Assembly: GCA_020073375.1 (NCBI GenBank)
Contig: JAIQFG010000022.1
Location: 1-55,209 of the forward strand
DNA: 55,209 nt
Origin: Terriglobia bacterium
Lineage (GTDB): Bacteria; Acidobacteriota; Terriglobia; Acidiferrales; UBA7541
Direction of reading: 5' to 3'
This document shows, piece by piece, positions 39,783-51,227 of this stretch. Position numbers and translations under genes: made by a program. Numbering within the stretch: position 1 is the first letter of the stretch; each line of letters begins with the position of its first letter. The notes under the pieces were generated by a model, which was not told the DNA's origin, searched no databases, and worked only from the letters and a program-made list of their open reading frames with translations.

Positions 39783-39873
39783 TCTCCGTGCTCTCTGTGT
39801 CCTCTGTGTTGAAAGCCTTGCTGTAGGCGGCGAGAAACCCTTAACACAGAGAACACTGAGGTCACAGAGAAAC
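39783..39873. repeat. Long inverted 'CACAGAG' repeat, copy 2
   Basis: The left arm is TCTCCGTGCTCTCTGTGTCC and the right arm ends CACAGAGAAACC; the GTGTT/AACAC parts face inwards, the reverse of copy 1. It lies just upstream of the Met-rich barrel gene. Confidence 0.75.
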
Positions 39874-39917
39874 CGATCGTTTTCCGACGAAAGCATATTT
39901 CCTCAGGAGAAATTCTG

Positions 39918-41273
39918 ATGCGGCACTGGATCATATTGATTTGTGTGCTCCTGGTTCTTCCCGCGCTGGCCCGGGCGCAGCAAGATAAAAAGACCGGCGC
40001 CATGCAGGGAATGCCGGGCATGCAGGATATGCAAATGCCGGGGATGGACATGGGCGAAAACCCGCTCATCGCCATGCATCCGGAAAATTTCCTGCAGGAA
40101 ATCGTCCGGCACGACACGTCGGGCACCGGCGCCGAGCCGGACTCGACTCCCGCGCCCATGCTGATGGCGAAAAAAGGCGCGTGGGCATTGATGTTTCACG
40201 CCAATGCCTTCCTGCTCGCCCAGCAGCAATCGAGCGCGCGCGGCGGCGACAAACTATTCTCGGTCAACTGGATGATGGGCATGGCGCAGCGCCCGCTCGG
40301 CCCGGGAGTGTTCACCGCCCGCGCGATGCTGAGTTTCGAGCCCGCGACTGTGACCGGCCGCCAATACCCGCTCCTGTTTCAGCAAGGCGAGACCGCTTTC
40401 GGAAACGCAATTGCCGACGCCCAGCATCCGCATAATTTCTTCATGGAACTTGCCGCCATCTACGATCTGAAGCTGGGAAACAACGGCTTGCTCTCTTTCT
40501 ACGCCGCGCCCATCGGCGATCCCTCGCTGGGGCCGGTGGCGTTCCCCCACCGCGCCTCAGCATTGGAAGATCCCCTGGCCACGCTTGGCCATCATCAGCA
40601 GGACTCAACCCACATCGCGGCGGATGTCTTCACGGCGGGCCTGACTTATCGCATCGTGCGGATCGAAGCCTCCGGCTTTCACGGCCGCGAACCCGGCGAA
40701 AACCGCTGGACCATCAGCCAGGGAAAAATCGATTCGTGGTCCACCCGCCTTACGCTGCAGCCAGGGAAAAATTGGAGCGGCCAGTTTTCCTACGGACGCA
40801 TCGCCGGCCCCGAAGCTTTATTTCCCGCCGAGGACCAGGATCGCATGACGGCGTCCGTCATGTACAACCATCCCTTCCACGACGGAAATTGGGCCACCAC
40901 CGCGGTTTGGGGACGCACGCGGTCAGTGCAAGACCGCTCCATCTTCAACAGCTACACGCTGGAGTCGACGGCGCGCTTCCGTTCGCGAAATTATGCCTGG
41001 ACGCGGATCGAAAACGCGGATCGCTCCAATGAGCTTCTGCTCGGCGAAACCCCGCTCCCTCCCAATTTCCAGGAACAACCCATCGGCCGCGTCCAGGCCT
41101 ACACCTTCGGCTACGACCGCGACGTGGACCTGATCCCGCATCTGGCCACGGCCTTTGGAGCGCAAGTCACGGTCTATGGCGTGGGGAACGATCTGAAGCC
41201 CGTCTACGGCTCGCACCCGGCGGGCGTGGCTGTATTCCTCAGAATCCGGCCATTTTCAGGGAGTGAAAGATAG
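39918..41273 (+). CDS. Met-rich outer-membrane-type barrel protein
   Basis: The 451-residue product has a signal peptide (about 1-20, ending ARA-QQ). A Met-rich patch follows (MQGMPGMQDMQMPGMDMGE, about 29-47). The remainder is rich in alternating aromatic strands (GAWALMFHANAFLL, TARAMLSFEP, LLSFYAAPIG, VTVYGVGN) ending in FLRIRPFSG, consistent with a beta barrel. The Met cluster and the preceding gene suggest a copper link. CAGGAGA stands before the ATG. It is bracketed by CACAGAG repeats at 39783 and 41339. Confidence 0.68.
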   Translation: MRHWIILICVLLVLPALARAQQDKKTGAMQGMPGMQDMQMPGMDMGENPLIAMHPENFLQEIVRHDTSGTGAEPDSTPAPMLMAKKGAWALMFHANAFLLAQQQSSARGGDKLFSVNWMMGMAQRPLGPGVFTARAMLSFEPATVTGRQYPLLFQQGETAFGNAIADAQHPHNFFMELAAIYDLKLGNNGLLSFYAAPIGDPSLGPVAFPHRASALEDPLATLGHHQQDSTHIAADVFTAGLTYRIVRIEASGFHGREPGENRWTISQGKIDSWSTRLTLQPGKNWSGQFSYGRIAGPEALFPAEDQDRMTASVMYNHPFHDGNWATTAVWGRTRSVQDRSIFNSYTLESTARFRSRNYAWTRIENADRSNELLLGETPLPPNFQEQPIGRVQAYTFGYDRDVDLIPHLATAFGAQVTVYGVGNDLKPVYGSHPAGVAVFLRIRPFSGSER

Positions 41274-41338
41274 CAAGTCGAGCAAAGAAAAAGCGAGGGG
41301 GGATGCGAATCTCAAACAAATCTCCTCACGTGGCGATC

Positions 41339-41443
41339 CTCTCTTTGCCCTCTGTGAACTCAGTGTTCTCTATGTTAAAGGTTTTTTCCGATGCTCGGCT
41401 AAAGCTTTCAACACAGAGAACCCAAAGTGCGCAGAGAAAACCG
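41339..41443. repeat. Long inverted 'CACAGAG' repeat, copy 3
   Basis: The left arm is TCTTTGCCCTCTGTGAACTC and the right arm ends AACACAGAGAACCCAAAG...GAGAAAACC. Orientation is as in copy 2. It follows the Met-rich barrel gene. Confidence 0.7.
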
Positions 41444-41494
41444 ATTTCTGGTAAGTGCGGGATCGATTGGAATTGGTCGCAGCAGGCGAACCGT

Positions 41495-42208
41495 TCAACT
41501 CTTCGCGTTGAGCAGTTCGAGGCCCTGGTCGGCTTGGGCGGCGGCATCCGGAAACTCGGTCTTCACCTGATTGTAAAGTTTCGCTGCCTGCGCCGGGTCG
41601 CTCTTGCGGTACTGGTCGGCCAGCGCCAGCAGCGCGATCGGCTTAGGGACGAATTCGGTGGGCTTGTCCGCCAGCTGCTTGTAGATCTCCACGGCCTGCG
41701 CGGATTTATTTTCCTGCAGGTACACGCCCGCGAGTTGGAATTTCGCCAGCCCCGCCAGGCTTTCATCCGCGCCCGAAAGCTGGCCCAGGTTGCTTTCCGC
41801 CGCCGGATATTGTTTCAGCTGAATTTCCGAAAGCGCCGCGTAATACCGCGCGATTTGCCCCGGCTTGGTCCGCCCGTACTGGGCGGCCGCATCCAGAAAT
41901 TTCTTTTCCGCATCGGTATATTTATTCTTCTCGTCGACGTAGGTGATCTCGCCCGGATCGGCCTGCTCGCTCGGAGCGCGCACGCGCGCCTGAAACACCT
42001 TCATCGCATCGTCCAGCGCCGCGGAAGCTTTCGCCGTCTGCCGCTTGGTGTAGCTGCTCCAGCCAAACACCCCCAGCGCCACCACCAGCGCCACCGTCAC
42101 CACCACCCACAACGCCTGCTGATGCGAAGCGACCGACTCGACCCCGTGAACCAGCGACTCACGGATTTCGTCCTTCTTCAGGTCCTTGCGCAAGATATGC
42201 TGCGCCAC
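41495..42208 (-). CDS. Membrane-anchored TPR protein (YfgM/TPR_21-like)
   Basis: The 237-residue protein has an N-terminal cytoplasmic helix (MAQHILRKDLKKDEIRESL) and one membrane segment (about 34-52, VVVTVALVVALGVFGW). TPR-like helical repeats follow (AARYYAALSEIQLKQYP, AGLAKFQLAGVYLQENKS, PIALLALADQYRKSD). It resembles YfgM-type or coordinator proteins of the Sec/outer-membrane assembly path. The partner is not identified. It faces away from the amidohydrolase gene upstream. Confidence 0.78.
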   Translation of the reverse strand: MAQHILRKDLKKDEIRESLVHGVESVASHQQALWVVVTVALVVALGVFGWSSYTKRQTAKASAALDDAMKVFQARVRAPSEQADPGEITYVDEKNKYTDAEKKFLDAAAQYGRTKPGQIARYYAALSEIQLKQYPAAESNLGQLSGADESLAGLAKFQLAGVYLQENKSAQAVEIYKQLADKPTEFVPKPIALLALADQYRKSDPAQAAKLYNQVKTEFPDAAAQADQGLELLNAKS

Positions 42209-42507
42209 AGATTCATCCCTCCGGTTGTCCTTGAATCAACAATCCTACCATAGGTTCGCCCCATTGATTCGCTTCGGAGCACGATCGCGCCAACCCGCAA
42301 TATCCGCAGCCGGGCCCTGGTTTCAGTATCGGCACGGTGAAGGCCTCTGCGCACCGCGCCTTTCCGGGCGGATAGGGCAGCTTTCCTTTCGCGCGGAATC
42401 GTCGCCGCAAACAACCTCGTTCCACCAACCCTGTCTTCGGTGTATAAGTAGGCGCATCCGGACGTTCAAAACGGAAATTGAATTCCGCAAACATCGTGAC
42501 CTGGACA

Positions 42508-43652
42508 TGCCGACACGCAGGGAATTCCTGAAAAACGCAACCGGCACGGCGGCGGGAATTGTTTTTGCGAATTGCTGCTGCGCCGAAATCTCTCGGGGAT
42601 TTGCGCGCGGCTGGCCCCAAACCTCCGCTCCGGCTGCCGGCGGCCGCAAACACCGCGACATCAGCCTGAACGGCCGGCGCGTGCCGGTGATCGATATCCA
42701 CGCACACGTTCGCGTGCCGGAAGCCTGGGAACTGGCGAAGGACCGCATCGCGCGCGAGGGCCGGCCCGGCGACGTGGCCGGCGGGAGCCCCGACAACCCG
42801 GCCAACATTCGCAACGATGTGCGCAAACGGATCGCCGACTTGGACGAAATGGGAATCGACGTGCAGGCCGTTTCGGTGAATCCGTTCTGGTATTGGGCCG
42901 ACGAGGATTTGTCGCGGCAGCTTATTCAGCTGCAGAACGAAAAAATCGCGGAGTGGTGCGCGGCGAATCCGAAACGCTTCATCGGGCTGGGCGCAGTGGC
43001 CCTGCAGCATCCCGCATTGGCCGCGGAGCAGATGGAAGTGGGTGTGAAGAAGCTGGGGATGCGCGGCTTCGCCATCGGGGGCAGCGTGAGTGGCGTCGAT
43101 CTTTCCGATCCGAAATTTCATCCGTTCTGGGCCAAGGCTGAGGAACTCGACACCCTGATCTTTATCCATCCGCAATCTGCGGGCGAGCCGATCGACGCAA
43201 AAAGATTGAAGGGGAACGGATACCTGGACAACGTAGTCGGGCATCCCCTGGAAACCACGCTCGCCCTCACGCATTTGATCGAAGATGGAACGCTCGATCT
43301 GTTTCCGCGGTTAAAGATCTGCGCGGCGCACGGCGGCGGCTACCTGCCGTCGTATCCGAGCCGCGGCGACCAGTGCCAGATCGCCTTTCCCAATCTATGC
43401 AAGCCCCTGAAAAAGCCCGTGGCCGAATATCTGAAACAGCTGTACTACGATTCCGTGCTTTTTTCGCCGGAGGATATGCGGCACCTGATCGCGGTGGTGG
43501 GCGCGGGCCAGGTGGTCGTGGGGACCGATTATCCCACGCTCTGGAACCGCACTCCTGTGGACCGGATTCTCGCGGTTCCTGGCCTGGACGAGGCGCAGCG
43601 CGCCGGGATTTTTGGGGAGACGGCGGCGAAGCTGCTGAAGTTGAACATTTAA
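42508..43652 (+). CDS. Tat-exported amidohydrolase (ACMSD/resorcylate-decarboxylase type)
   Basis: The product is about 381 residues. Its Tat signal has TRREFLKN, a hydrophobic stretch, and ANCCCAE, which may serve as a lipobox. The TIM-barrel amidohydrolase has HAH in VIDIHAHVRVPEAW, later His in IFIHPQSAG and AAHGGGYLPS, and Asp in GTDYPTLWN, so all metal and catalytic positions of the family are present. Members decarboxylate aromatic or picolinic acids; export to the periplasm is unusual for them. It is followed by two more Tat-exported proteins on the same strand. Confidence 0.85.
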
Positions 43653-43672
43653 GCCGGCAACGCAAGAGAAAG

Positions 43673-43708
43673 AGGGATTCCTCGGCAAGAAACATGCCCC
43701 GGAATGAC
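43673..43708. repeat. Degenerate single arm of the 19290-type palindrome
   Basis: AGGGATTCCTCGG ... GGAATGAC keeps the ends of the 28-bp arm at 19342-19369 but diverges in the middle and has no partner arm. It lies between two Tat-exported genes. Confidence 0.4.
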
Positions 43709-43752
43709 AATGATTTTATTTTTTCCGAAACTTGCAAAGCCATGGAGGCGTG

Positions 43753-44643
43753 ATGAAAAAGCATGACGTGGAAGCGAACCGGGCGCGCCGGAATTTCCTG
43801 AAGGCCGCGGGCGGCGCGGCGGCGGGGCTTGCGGCTGCGAATCAATCGTTCGGTCAGGATTCGCAGTCAAAATCCGCAATGCGGAAGAATCCACGATCAG
43901 CCGCGCCGCCCGACCGAGGCCTCTGGATTACGTGGTACGATTTGCCCGAGAGAGGCCGGGAAGAATATTTTTCCTGGTTGCACGGGACGTATTTGCCGGA
44001 CCTGTTGAAGCGCCCCGGATATCTGTGGGCGGCGCATTACGCTTCGATGGATCTGGAAGGCGGCGCTGCGAACGCGACGCGCTACCACCACGTGGACGAT
44101 CCCAAGGTGGGCAAGGGATTTCATTACATGCTGCTGATTGCCGCGGCCGATGCCAACGTGTTTGGCGACCCGGTGCCGAGCGTGCTGCATGCCGCACTGC
44201 CCGAGCAAGCCAAGAAAATGCTGGCGATGCGGATAGGCGAGCGCGTGAATCTATTTACCGAGACGGGCCGGCGCGAAGGCACCGCGGGCGCTTCGTATAA
44301 GGAAGGGATGCTCGGCACGCCGTGCATTCAGGTAGGGAGCTTTGACTGCGAACTGGAGTTCGAGGAAGAAATGCACGCGGGCTATGTGCTGCATCGGCTG
44401 CCGACAATGTGCGCAAAGCCGTCTTGCGTCCGCGTGCGCAAGCTGAATTCGGTGGCGGGATGGGCCAAGCACGGAATCGTGTATGAATTCGCATCGAAGG
44501 AAGGATTCGACCGGGATTATGCGCCGGCGGTGGCGAATTCGCCATTGGGTTTCGGATCGCATTCCGTGGTGCCCAATCTGATTCACGCGCCCAACGGACC
44601 GAATAGCGCCCTGCGAATCTGGCCGCCAGTACCAAAAGCGTAA
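43753..44643 (+). CDS. Tat-exported EthD-like/dimeric alpha-beta-barrel protein
   Basis: The 296-residue product has a Tat signal (RARRNFLKAAGGAAAGLAAA). The opening of the mature part, WITWYDLPERGREEYFSWLHGTYLPDLLKRPG, is like the EthD/ABM dimeric barrel that often handles small organic acids. The rest has a possible second barrel copy from MLLIAAADANVFGDPV onward. No catalytic residues are defined. GGAGG lies 4 bases before the ATG, which sets the start. It is second in a run of three Tat-exported proteins. Confidence 0.72.
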   Translation: MKKHDVEANRARRNFLKAAGGAAAGLAAANQSFGQDSQSKSAMRKNPRSAAPPDRGLWITWYDLPERGREEYFSWLHGTYLPDLLKRPGYLWAAHYASMDLEGGAANATRYHHVDDPKVGKGFHYMLLIAAADANVFGDPVPSVLHAALPEQAKKMLAMRIGERVNLFTETGRREGTAGASYKEGMLGTPCIQVGSFDCELEFEEEMHAGYVLHRLPTMCAKPSCVRVRKLNSVAGWAKHGIVYEFASKEGFDRDYAPAVANSPLGFGSHSVVPNLIHAPNGPNSALRIWPPVPKA

Positions 44644-44663
44644 ACTGAGATTCAGCTGGGGTT

Positions 44664-44691
44664 GGTGGCACAGGCTGAAGCCTGTGCCACC
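44664..44691. repeat. GGTGGCAC...GTGCCACC REP-like palindrome
   Basis: GGTGG and CACAGGC-TGAA-GCCTGTG then CCACC form a 28-bp dyad; in the other strand the loop is the TTCA of the other elements. It lies between the second and third Tat-exported genes. Confidence 0.65.
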
Positions 44692-44763
44692 GGAATCAGC
44701 GGCGCGCTTGGCCCAGCAAGTTTGAGGAAGATGTAATCGTATTTTTGACAAAGGATTGAATCT

Positions 44764-45675
44764 ATGACCGAATTTTCAAGACGAGACATGCTGCTGACTC
44801 CCGTGGCGCTGGCCGCTGCGGGCGCCGTGCCCGTCGCGGCGCCGGAGAAGAAGATGACGCTGGCCATCCACCAGAACACGTCTGCAGGGGCGGGCTACCG
44901 GAAATCGCTGGAGGGCTGGGCACGCGCGGGAATCAAGCAGGTCGAAATCACGAATGTACTGCTCGATGAGTTTCTGAAGACCGACGACCTGGCAGCCGCC
45001 CGCCGCGTGATCAGCGATCTGGGCCTGACGATTGTGCAAGCGGCGACGGGCGTGACACAGCTTTGGGAACCGAATCCCCATCGCGCCGCCGCGCTGGAAA
45101 ATCTCAAGATGCGCTGCGAAATGTACGCGGCGATGGGCTTGACCCGTGTGTACTCGCCCACCACCTGCACGCAAAAAATCACCGAAGACGATTACATGAC
45201 GGGCGTGGACAACATCTACGAGGCCGGAGACGTGGCCAAGCAGTTCAATATGTCCCTGCGCCTCGAATTCGTGCGCTCGTCCACCTTCATTTCCACGCTG
45301 CCCACGCTGCTGAAGATGACGCGCGCCGCCGCGCACCCGAGCATCGAACCCATGCTCGACTGCTACCACTTCTGGTCCGGCCTGAACAAATTCGAGGACC
45401 TGGACCTGATCCGCACCGGGGAAATCGCCCACGTTCATTTCCAGGACGTTCCGGACATGCCCAGGGAATTATTGGATACCAACACGCGAATTATCCCCGG
45501 CGACGGCATCAGCCCGCTGACGCGGATCCTCGGCAAACTGGCCGAAAAAGGATATTCGGGGCCGCTCTCGGTGGAACTGTTCCTGCCGAAATTCCAGCAG
45601 GGGGAGCCGTTTGAGGTGGCGCGTGAAATCCGAGTGAAGTCGGAAGCCGTGATGCGGCAGGCAGGGGTGCTGTGA
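44764..45675 (+). CDS. Tat-exported sugar phosphate isomerase/epimerase-type TIM barrel
   Basis: The 303-residue product has a Tat-like start (FSRRDMLLTPVALAAAGAV). The AP-endonuclease-2/xylose-isomerase-like barrel has its metal-ligand positions in SLRLEFVRSS (Glu), MLDCYHFWSG (Asp, His), AHVHFQDVPD (His) and LSVELFLP (Glu). Soluble members act on sugars or hydroxy acids. It is third in a run of exported proteins starting at 42508. Substrate unknown. Confidence 0.8.
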   Translation: MTEFSRRDMLLTPVALAAAGAVPVAAPEKKMTLAIHQNTSAGAGYRKSLEGWARAGIKQVEITNVLLDEFLKTDDLAAARRVISDLGLTIVQAATGVTQLWEPNPHRAAALENLKMRCEMYAAMGLTRVYSPTTCTQKITEDDYMTGVDNIYEAGDVAKQFNMSLRLEFVRSSTFISTLPTLLKMTRAAAHPSIEPMLDCYHFWSGLNKFEDLDLIRTGEIAHVHFQDVPDMPRELLDTNTRIIPGDGISPLTRILGKLAEKGYSGPLSVELFLPKFQQGEPFEVAREIRVKSEAVMRQAGVL

Positions 45676-45719
45676 ATTTAGGCAGCGCGAGTCAGACGCG
45701 CAACACTCTGAGGATGGCT

Positions 45720-46241
45720 TCAATATTCCCCGGCTTTTTTGAGCGCAGCTTCGATTGTTGCCAGCGGCAGCAGTAGGGACAAAGGGGCATCCAGCAGCGG
45801 AATAGCGCCATAGCTGGCGTACCATCCCGCGACCCTTTCGTTTTTCGCGTCGATAACAAGCACAACGCCGCCGACTTCCGCCGAGGCCAGCAGGCAGCGC
45901 CGGCCCGCCGCGAGCAGAAGTTGCCCGCCCATCCCGTGCCCTTGCGCCTTTCGATTCACCGCCAGGCGCGCCAGCCGGAAGCCTGGAACGTCATAACGCG
46001 CCAAACCGCGGCTCACGACCTCCGGTGTACGGGCGTAGTCAACCGAAGCGGGGCATACACTGTAGTATCCAAGAACAGTCTTGTATTCCGAATCTTCAAC
46101 CGCAAGGAAGGTCTTGGAACCGCCCAGCTCGTGGCTCCTGCGGGCGTAACGTCGCAAGAAATCATTCAGCGCTTCCTCGCCGCAATCAAACGACTCCCGA
46201 TCGTGTTTCTTCCGGATCGGCTCTTCGTGCCAAGCCGCCAC
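45720..46241 (-). CDS. GNAT-family acetyltransferase toxin (TacT/AtaT-like)
   Basis: The 173-residue protein has the typical head FDCGEEALNDFLRRYARRSHELG and the acetyl-CoA loop RKAQGHGMGGQLL, with WYASYGAIPL near the end. These features define the toxin-type GNATs that acetylate charged tRNA. It begins 2 bases after the stop of the DUF1778-like gene, in the usual antitoxin-toxin order. Confidence 0.88.
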   Translation of the reverse strand: MAAWHEEPIRKKHDRESFDCGEEALNDFLRRYARRSHELGGSKTFLAVEDSEYKTVLGYYSVCPASVDYARTPEVVSRGLARYDVPGFRLARLAVNRKAQGHGMGGQLLLAAGRRCLLASAEVGGVVLVIDAKNERVAGWYASYGAIPLLDAPLSLLLPLATIEAALKKAGEY

Positions 46242-46243
46242 GG

Positions 46244-46525
46244 CTAGGGCCGCCGCTTTGGCAGAGCCCGGGCAGCCGCCACCAACCTAGCGTTCGGGGA
46301 GGGAGGATTCTCCAGCAATTCCAGCACCCGCAAACTATCCCGTTCGGAAAGTTGCAAATGGTCCGCCTCCTCGATCACGTCCCTGGCTGCGCGCAAAGCG
46401 TGGCGCAGGACAAAATCGGTGAGGTCGGTGTGCTTCAGAGCCACCGCGCGCAGGAGCAGGGCTTTTTCCTCGGCGCGAATCCGCAAGGACATCCGGCTAT
46501 TGTTTTCTACTGCGACTCTTGGCAT
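46244..46525 (-). CDS. DUF1778-type ribbon-helix-helix antitoxin
   Basis: The 93-residue protein contains SRMSLRIRAEEKALLLRAVALKHTDLTDFVLRHAL (DNA-binding part) and a tail with LSERDSLRVLELLENPP, which in this family covers the toxin. The start MPRVAVENNS is the family start; GGGGG lies about 8 bases ahead of it. It pairs with the GNAT toxin downstream. Two GTACGC direct repeats lie upstream (46548 and 46563) and may be its binding sites. Confidence 0.88.
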   Translation of the reverse strand: MPRVAVENNSRMSLRIRAEEKALLLRAVALKHTDLTDFVLRHALRAARDVIEEADHLQLSERDSLRVLELLENPPSPNARLVAAARALPKRRP

Positions 46526-46804
46526 GAGGAACGCCCCCAGGGCATATGTACGCATTGAAATAGTACGCTGGCGCGAGGCCTGCGTCAACCGGTTCGCGAT
46601 GGAATCGTTGCTGCGGGTTCGCTGCTGCAAGCGCGCGCCTGCTCCCCGGCAAGCGGCACGGCGCGGCCGGGTTTTGCCGAGAACGTCCCCGTATTGCTCT
46701 CCGGGAAACTGCTGATAGCTCACAGGTTTGCCGCACCCAGACCGCTATGCTAATTTTGAGATTGACTGAATTTCCAGCAGTTAGATTGCCAGTAGTTAAT
46801 ATTG

Positions 46805-49434
<2,630 letters not shown>

Positions 49435-49515
49435 GGGCAATTAAGGGATTGATTCCAGGATTGAGATGGCCGCGCAATTGCAAACCGATTTGAAGAAGGC
49501 TGGTCGTTTTCTCCC

Positions 49516-50550
49516 ATGATGGCGATTCCCGCAAGACACAAATCCCTGACGCTGCTGGCGGGCGTGGTGGCCGTGCAGTTGCTGCTGCTGGCGGTGCAAA
49601 TCAGACGCGAAGGCCAGGTGCGGCTGATCCGCGTATGGGCAGTGGAGCTGGTTTCGCCCTTGCAGCGCCTGTCGTCCTGGGTGGTTAATGGCATCGGCCA
49701 CGGCTGGGGCGGATATGTGGGCTTGCGGCACGCAAGGGATGATAACGAGACCCTGCGCGCCGAACTCGACCGGCTGAAAATACGCAACGCGGAACTCGAA
49801 GGCCGCGCACTCGAAGCCGATCGCCTGGCCGCGTTGCTCAATTTCCGCAACGCCCACACCGAAGTTTCCATGTTGGCCGCGCGCGTGATTGGCGGCAGCC
49901 CGGATTCTAACAGCCAGCTCGTATATATCAGCCGCGGCTCGCGCGAAGGCATCCGGCGCGACATGGGCGTAATCACACCCGACGGCGTGGTGGGAAAAGT
50001 AGTTGCCGTATTTCCGGACACCTCGCAGGTCCTGCTGCTGGGCGATAAAGACAGCGGGGTGGGCGCGCTGCTGGCCGATACGCGCACGCAAGGCCCAGTA
50101 AAAGGCACCGGCGAACCCCTGCTGGATTTGGAATACATCAGCAACGATGAAAAAGTTTCTCCCGGGGAGGCCGTATTGACCTCCGGCCAGGACCGCATTT
50201 TTCCCAAGGATCTTCCCGTCGGCACGGTGGCGGATGTTTCGCCGGACCGCAAAACGCCGTTCATGAAAATACGCGTGAAGCCCGCCGCGCACCTGGACCG
50301 GCTCGAGGAAGTCCTGGTTCTGCTGACGCGGGACGATTTGAACTTGAAAAAGGAATCCGACGCGAAAACGGAAGCCCTACCGGCAAAGCCTCCGGTGAAA
50401 ACGGCAAGCGCCCCGGCGGAGGCAGCGGCAAAAGCCCCTGCGAAATCTGCGCCCAAGCCCCCGGCAAAGGTCCCGGTGAAGGCGCCAGTGGAGACACCCG
50501 AGGTAACACCGGCAGTGACACCTGCGCCGGCAGCCCCCGAGCCGCAATAA
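49516..50550 (+). CDS. mreC: Rod shape-determining protein MreC
   Basis: The 344-residue protein has one N-terminal membrane segment, a coiled coil (about 75-105, DDNETLRAELDRLKIRNAELEG) and the MreC beta domains with VYISRGSREGIRRDMGV, GVVGKVVAVFPDTSQVLLL and EAVLTSGQDRIFPKDLPVGTV. After the conserved LLTRDD it carries an extra tail of about 60 residues rich in Lys, Ala and Pro. It links MreB with the periplasmic wall enzymes. Confidence 0.94.
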   Translation: MMAIPARHKSLTLLAGVVAVQLLLLAVQIRREGQVRLIRVWAVELVSPLQRLSSWVVNGIGHGWGGYVGLRHARDDNETLRAELDRLKIRNAELEGRALEADRLAALLNFRNAHTEVSMLAARVIGGSPDSNSQLVYISRGSREGIRRDMGVITPDGVVGKVVAVFPDTSQVLLLGDKDSGVGALLADTRTQGPVKGTGEPLLDLEYISNDEKVSPGEAVLTSGQDRIFPKDLPVGTVADVSPDRKTPFMKIRVKPAAHLDRLEEVLVLLTRDDLNLKKESDAKTEALPAKPPVKTASAPAEAAAKAPAKSAPKPPAKVPVKAPVETPEVTPAVTPAPAAPEPQ

Positions 50551-50649
50551 GCAAGACGGGCGAGGGCTTCACGATTTCGGACGACATCCCGGCTGAATTG
50601 GGACGAGACGCACGCCAGAACAACGGCAAAAGGTCTGAGACACAAGATT

Positions 50650-51180
50650 ATGGAATCCACCGAAGTTTACATCGGGCCAGAGCCCCACATTGAAGTGCAC
50701 AAGTACTACGGCGGCGTGGTTCCCGCTGCCGTGCTGCTGGCGCTGGTGCTGCAGGCATTTTTCCCGGTTCATTTCCGGTGGGCCAGTTATCTGGAATTGC
50801 CGCTCTTGGTTACCGTGTATTTTGCGCTCAGCAAGCGCAACCCGTCGTCGGGCCTGCTGTTGGGAATGGTTGTGGGCCTGCTGCAGGACAGCCTGAGCCG
50901 CACGCCGCTGGGCCTGTACGGCATCGCAAAAACATTGACCGGGTATCTGGGCTCGTCGATCGGCGCGCGCGTGGACGTCGAACACCCGATCGCGCGCTTC
51001 CTGTTGACCATCGGCTTCGTGTGGTTCCATCACGCCATATTCACGTTCAGCCGGGGCCTGCTGCTGGCGCAGCATAACGAGACGTATTTTAACATTCCCT
51101 TGCTGATCGCCTCGCTGGTCAACGCCGTCATTGCCATGGGATTGTTCCCGCTGCTGGATAAATTTCGCAAGCCGCAATGA
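50650..51180 (+). CDS. mreD: Rod shape-determining protein MreD
   Basis: The 176-residue membrane protein has about five hydrophobic segments and the MreD-like GLLLGMVVGLLQDSLSRTPLGLYGIAKTL. Its position between mreC and mrdA confirms it. The soluble head (MESTEVYIGPEPHIEVHKYYGG) is longer than usual. Confidence 0.9.
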   Translation: MESTEVYIGPEPHIEVHKYYGGVVPAAVLLALVLQAFFPVHFRWASYLELPLLVTVYFALSKRNPSSGLLLGMVVGLLQDSLSRTPLGLYGIAKTLTGYLGSSIGARVDVEHPIARFLLTIGFVWFHHAIFTFSRGLLLAQHNETYFNIPLLIASLVNAVIAMGLFPLLDKFRKPQ

Positions 51181-51195
51181 TTTCTCAAATCGCGG

Positions 51196-51227
51196 GTAGG
51201 GGCATCCGCCGCGGCGGACCGTGCCCC
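51196..51227. repeat. GTAG-headed REP-like hairpin downstream of mreD
   Basis: GTAG then GGGCA, the 14-bp palindrome TCCGCCGCGGCGGA, CCG and TGCCCC. It is a single unit in the 221-bp gap between mreD and mrdA. Confidence 0.5.
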
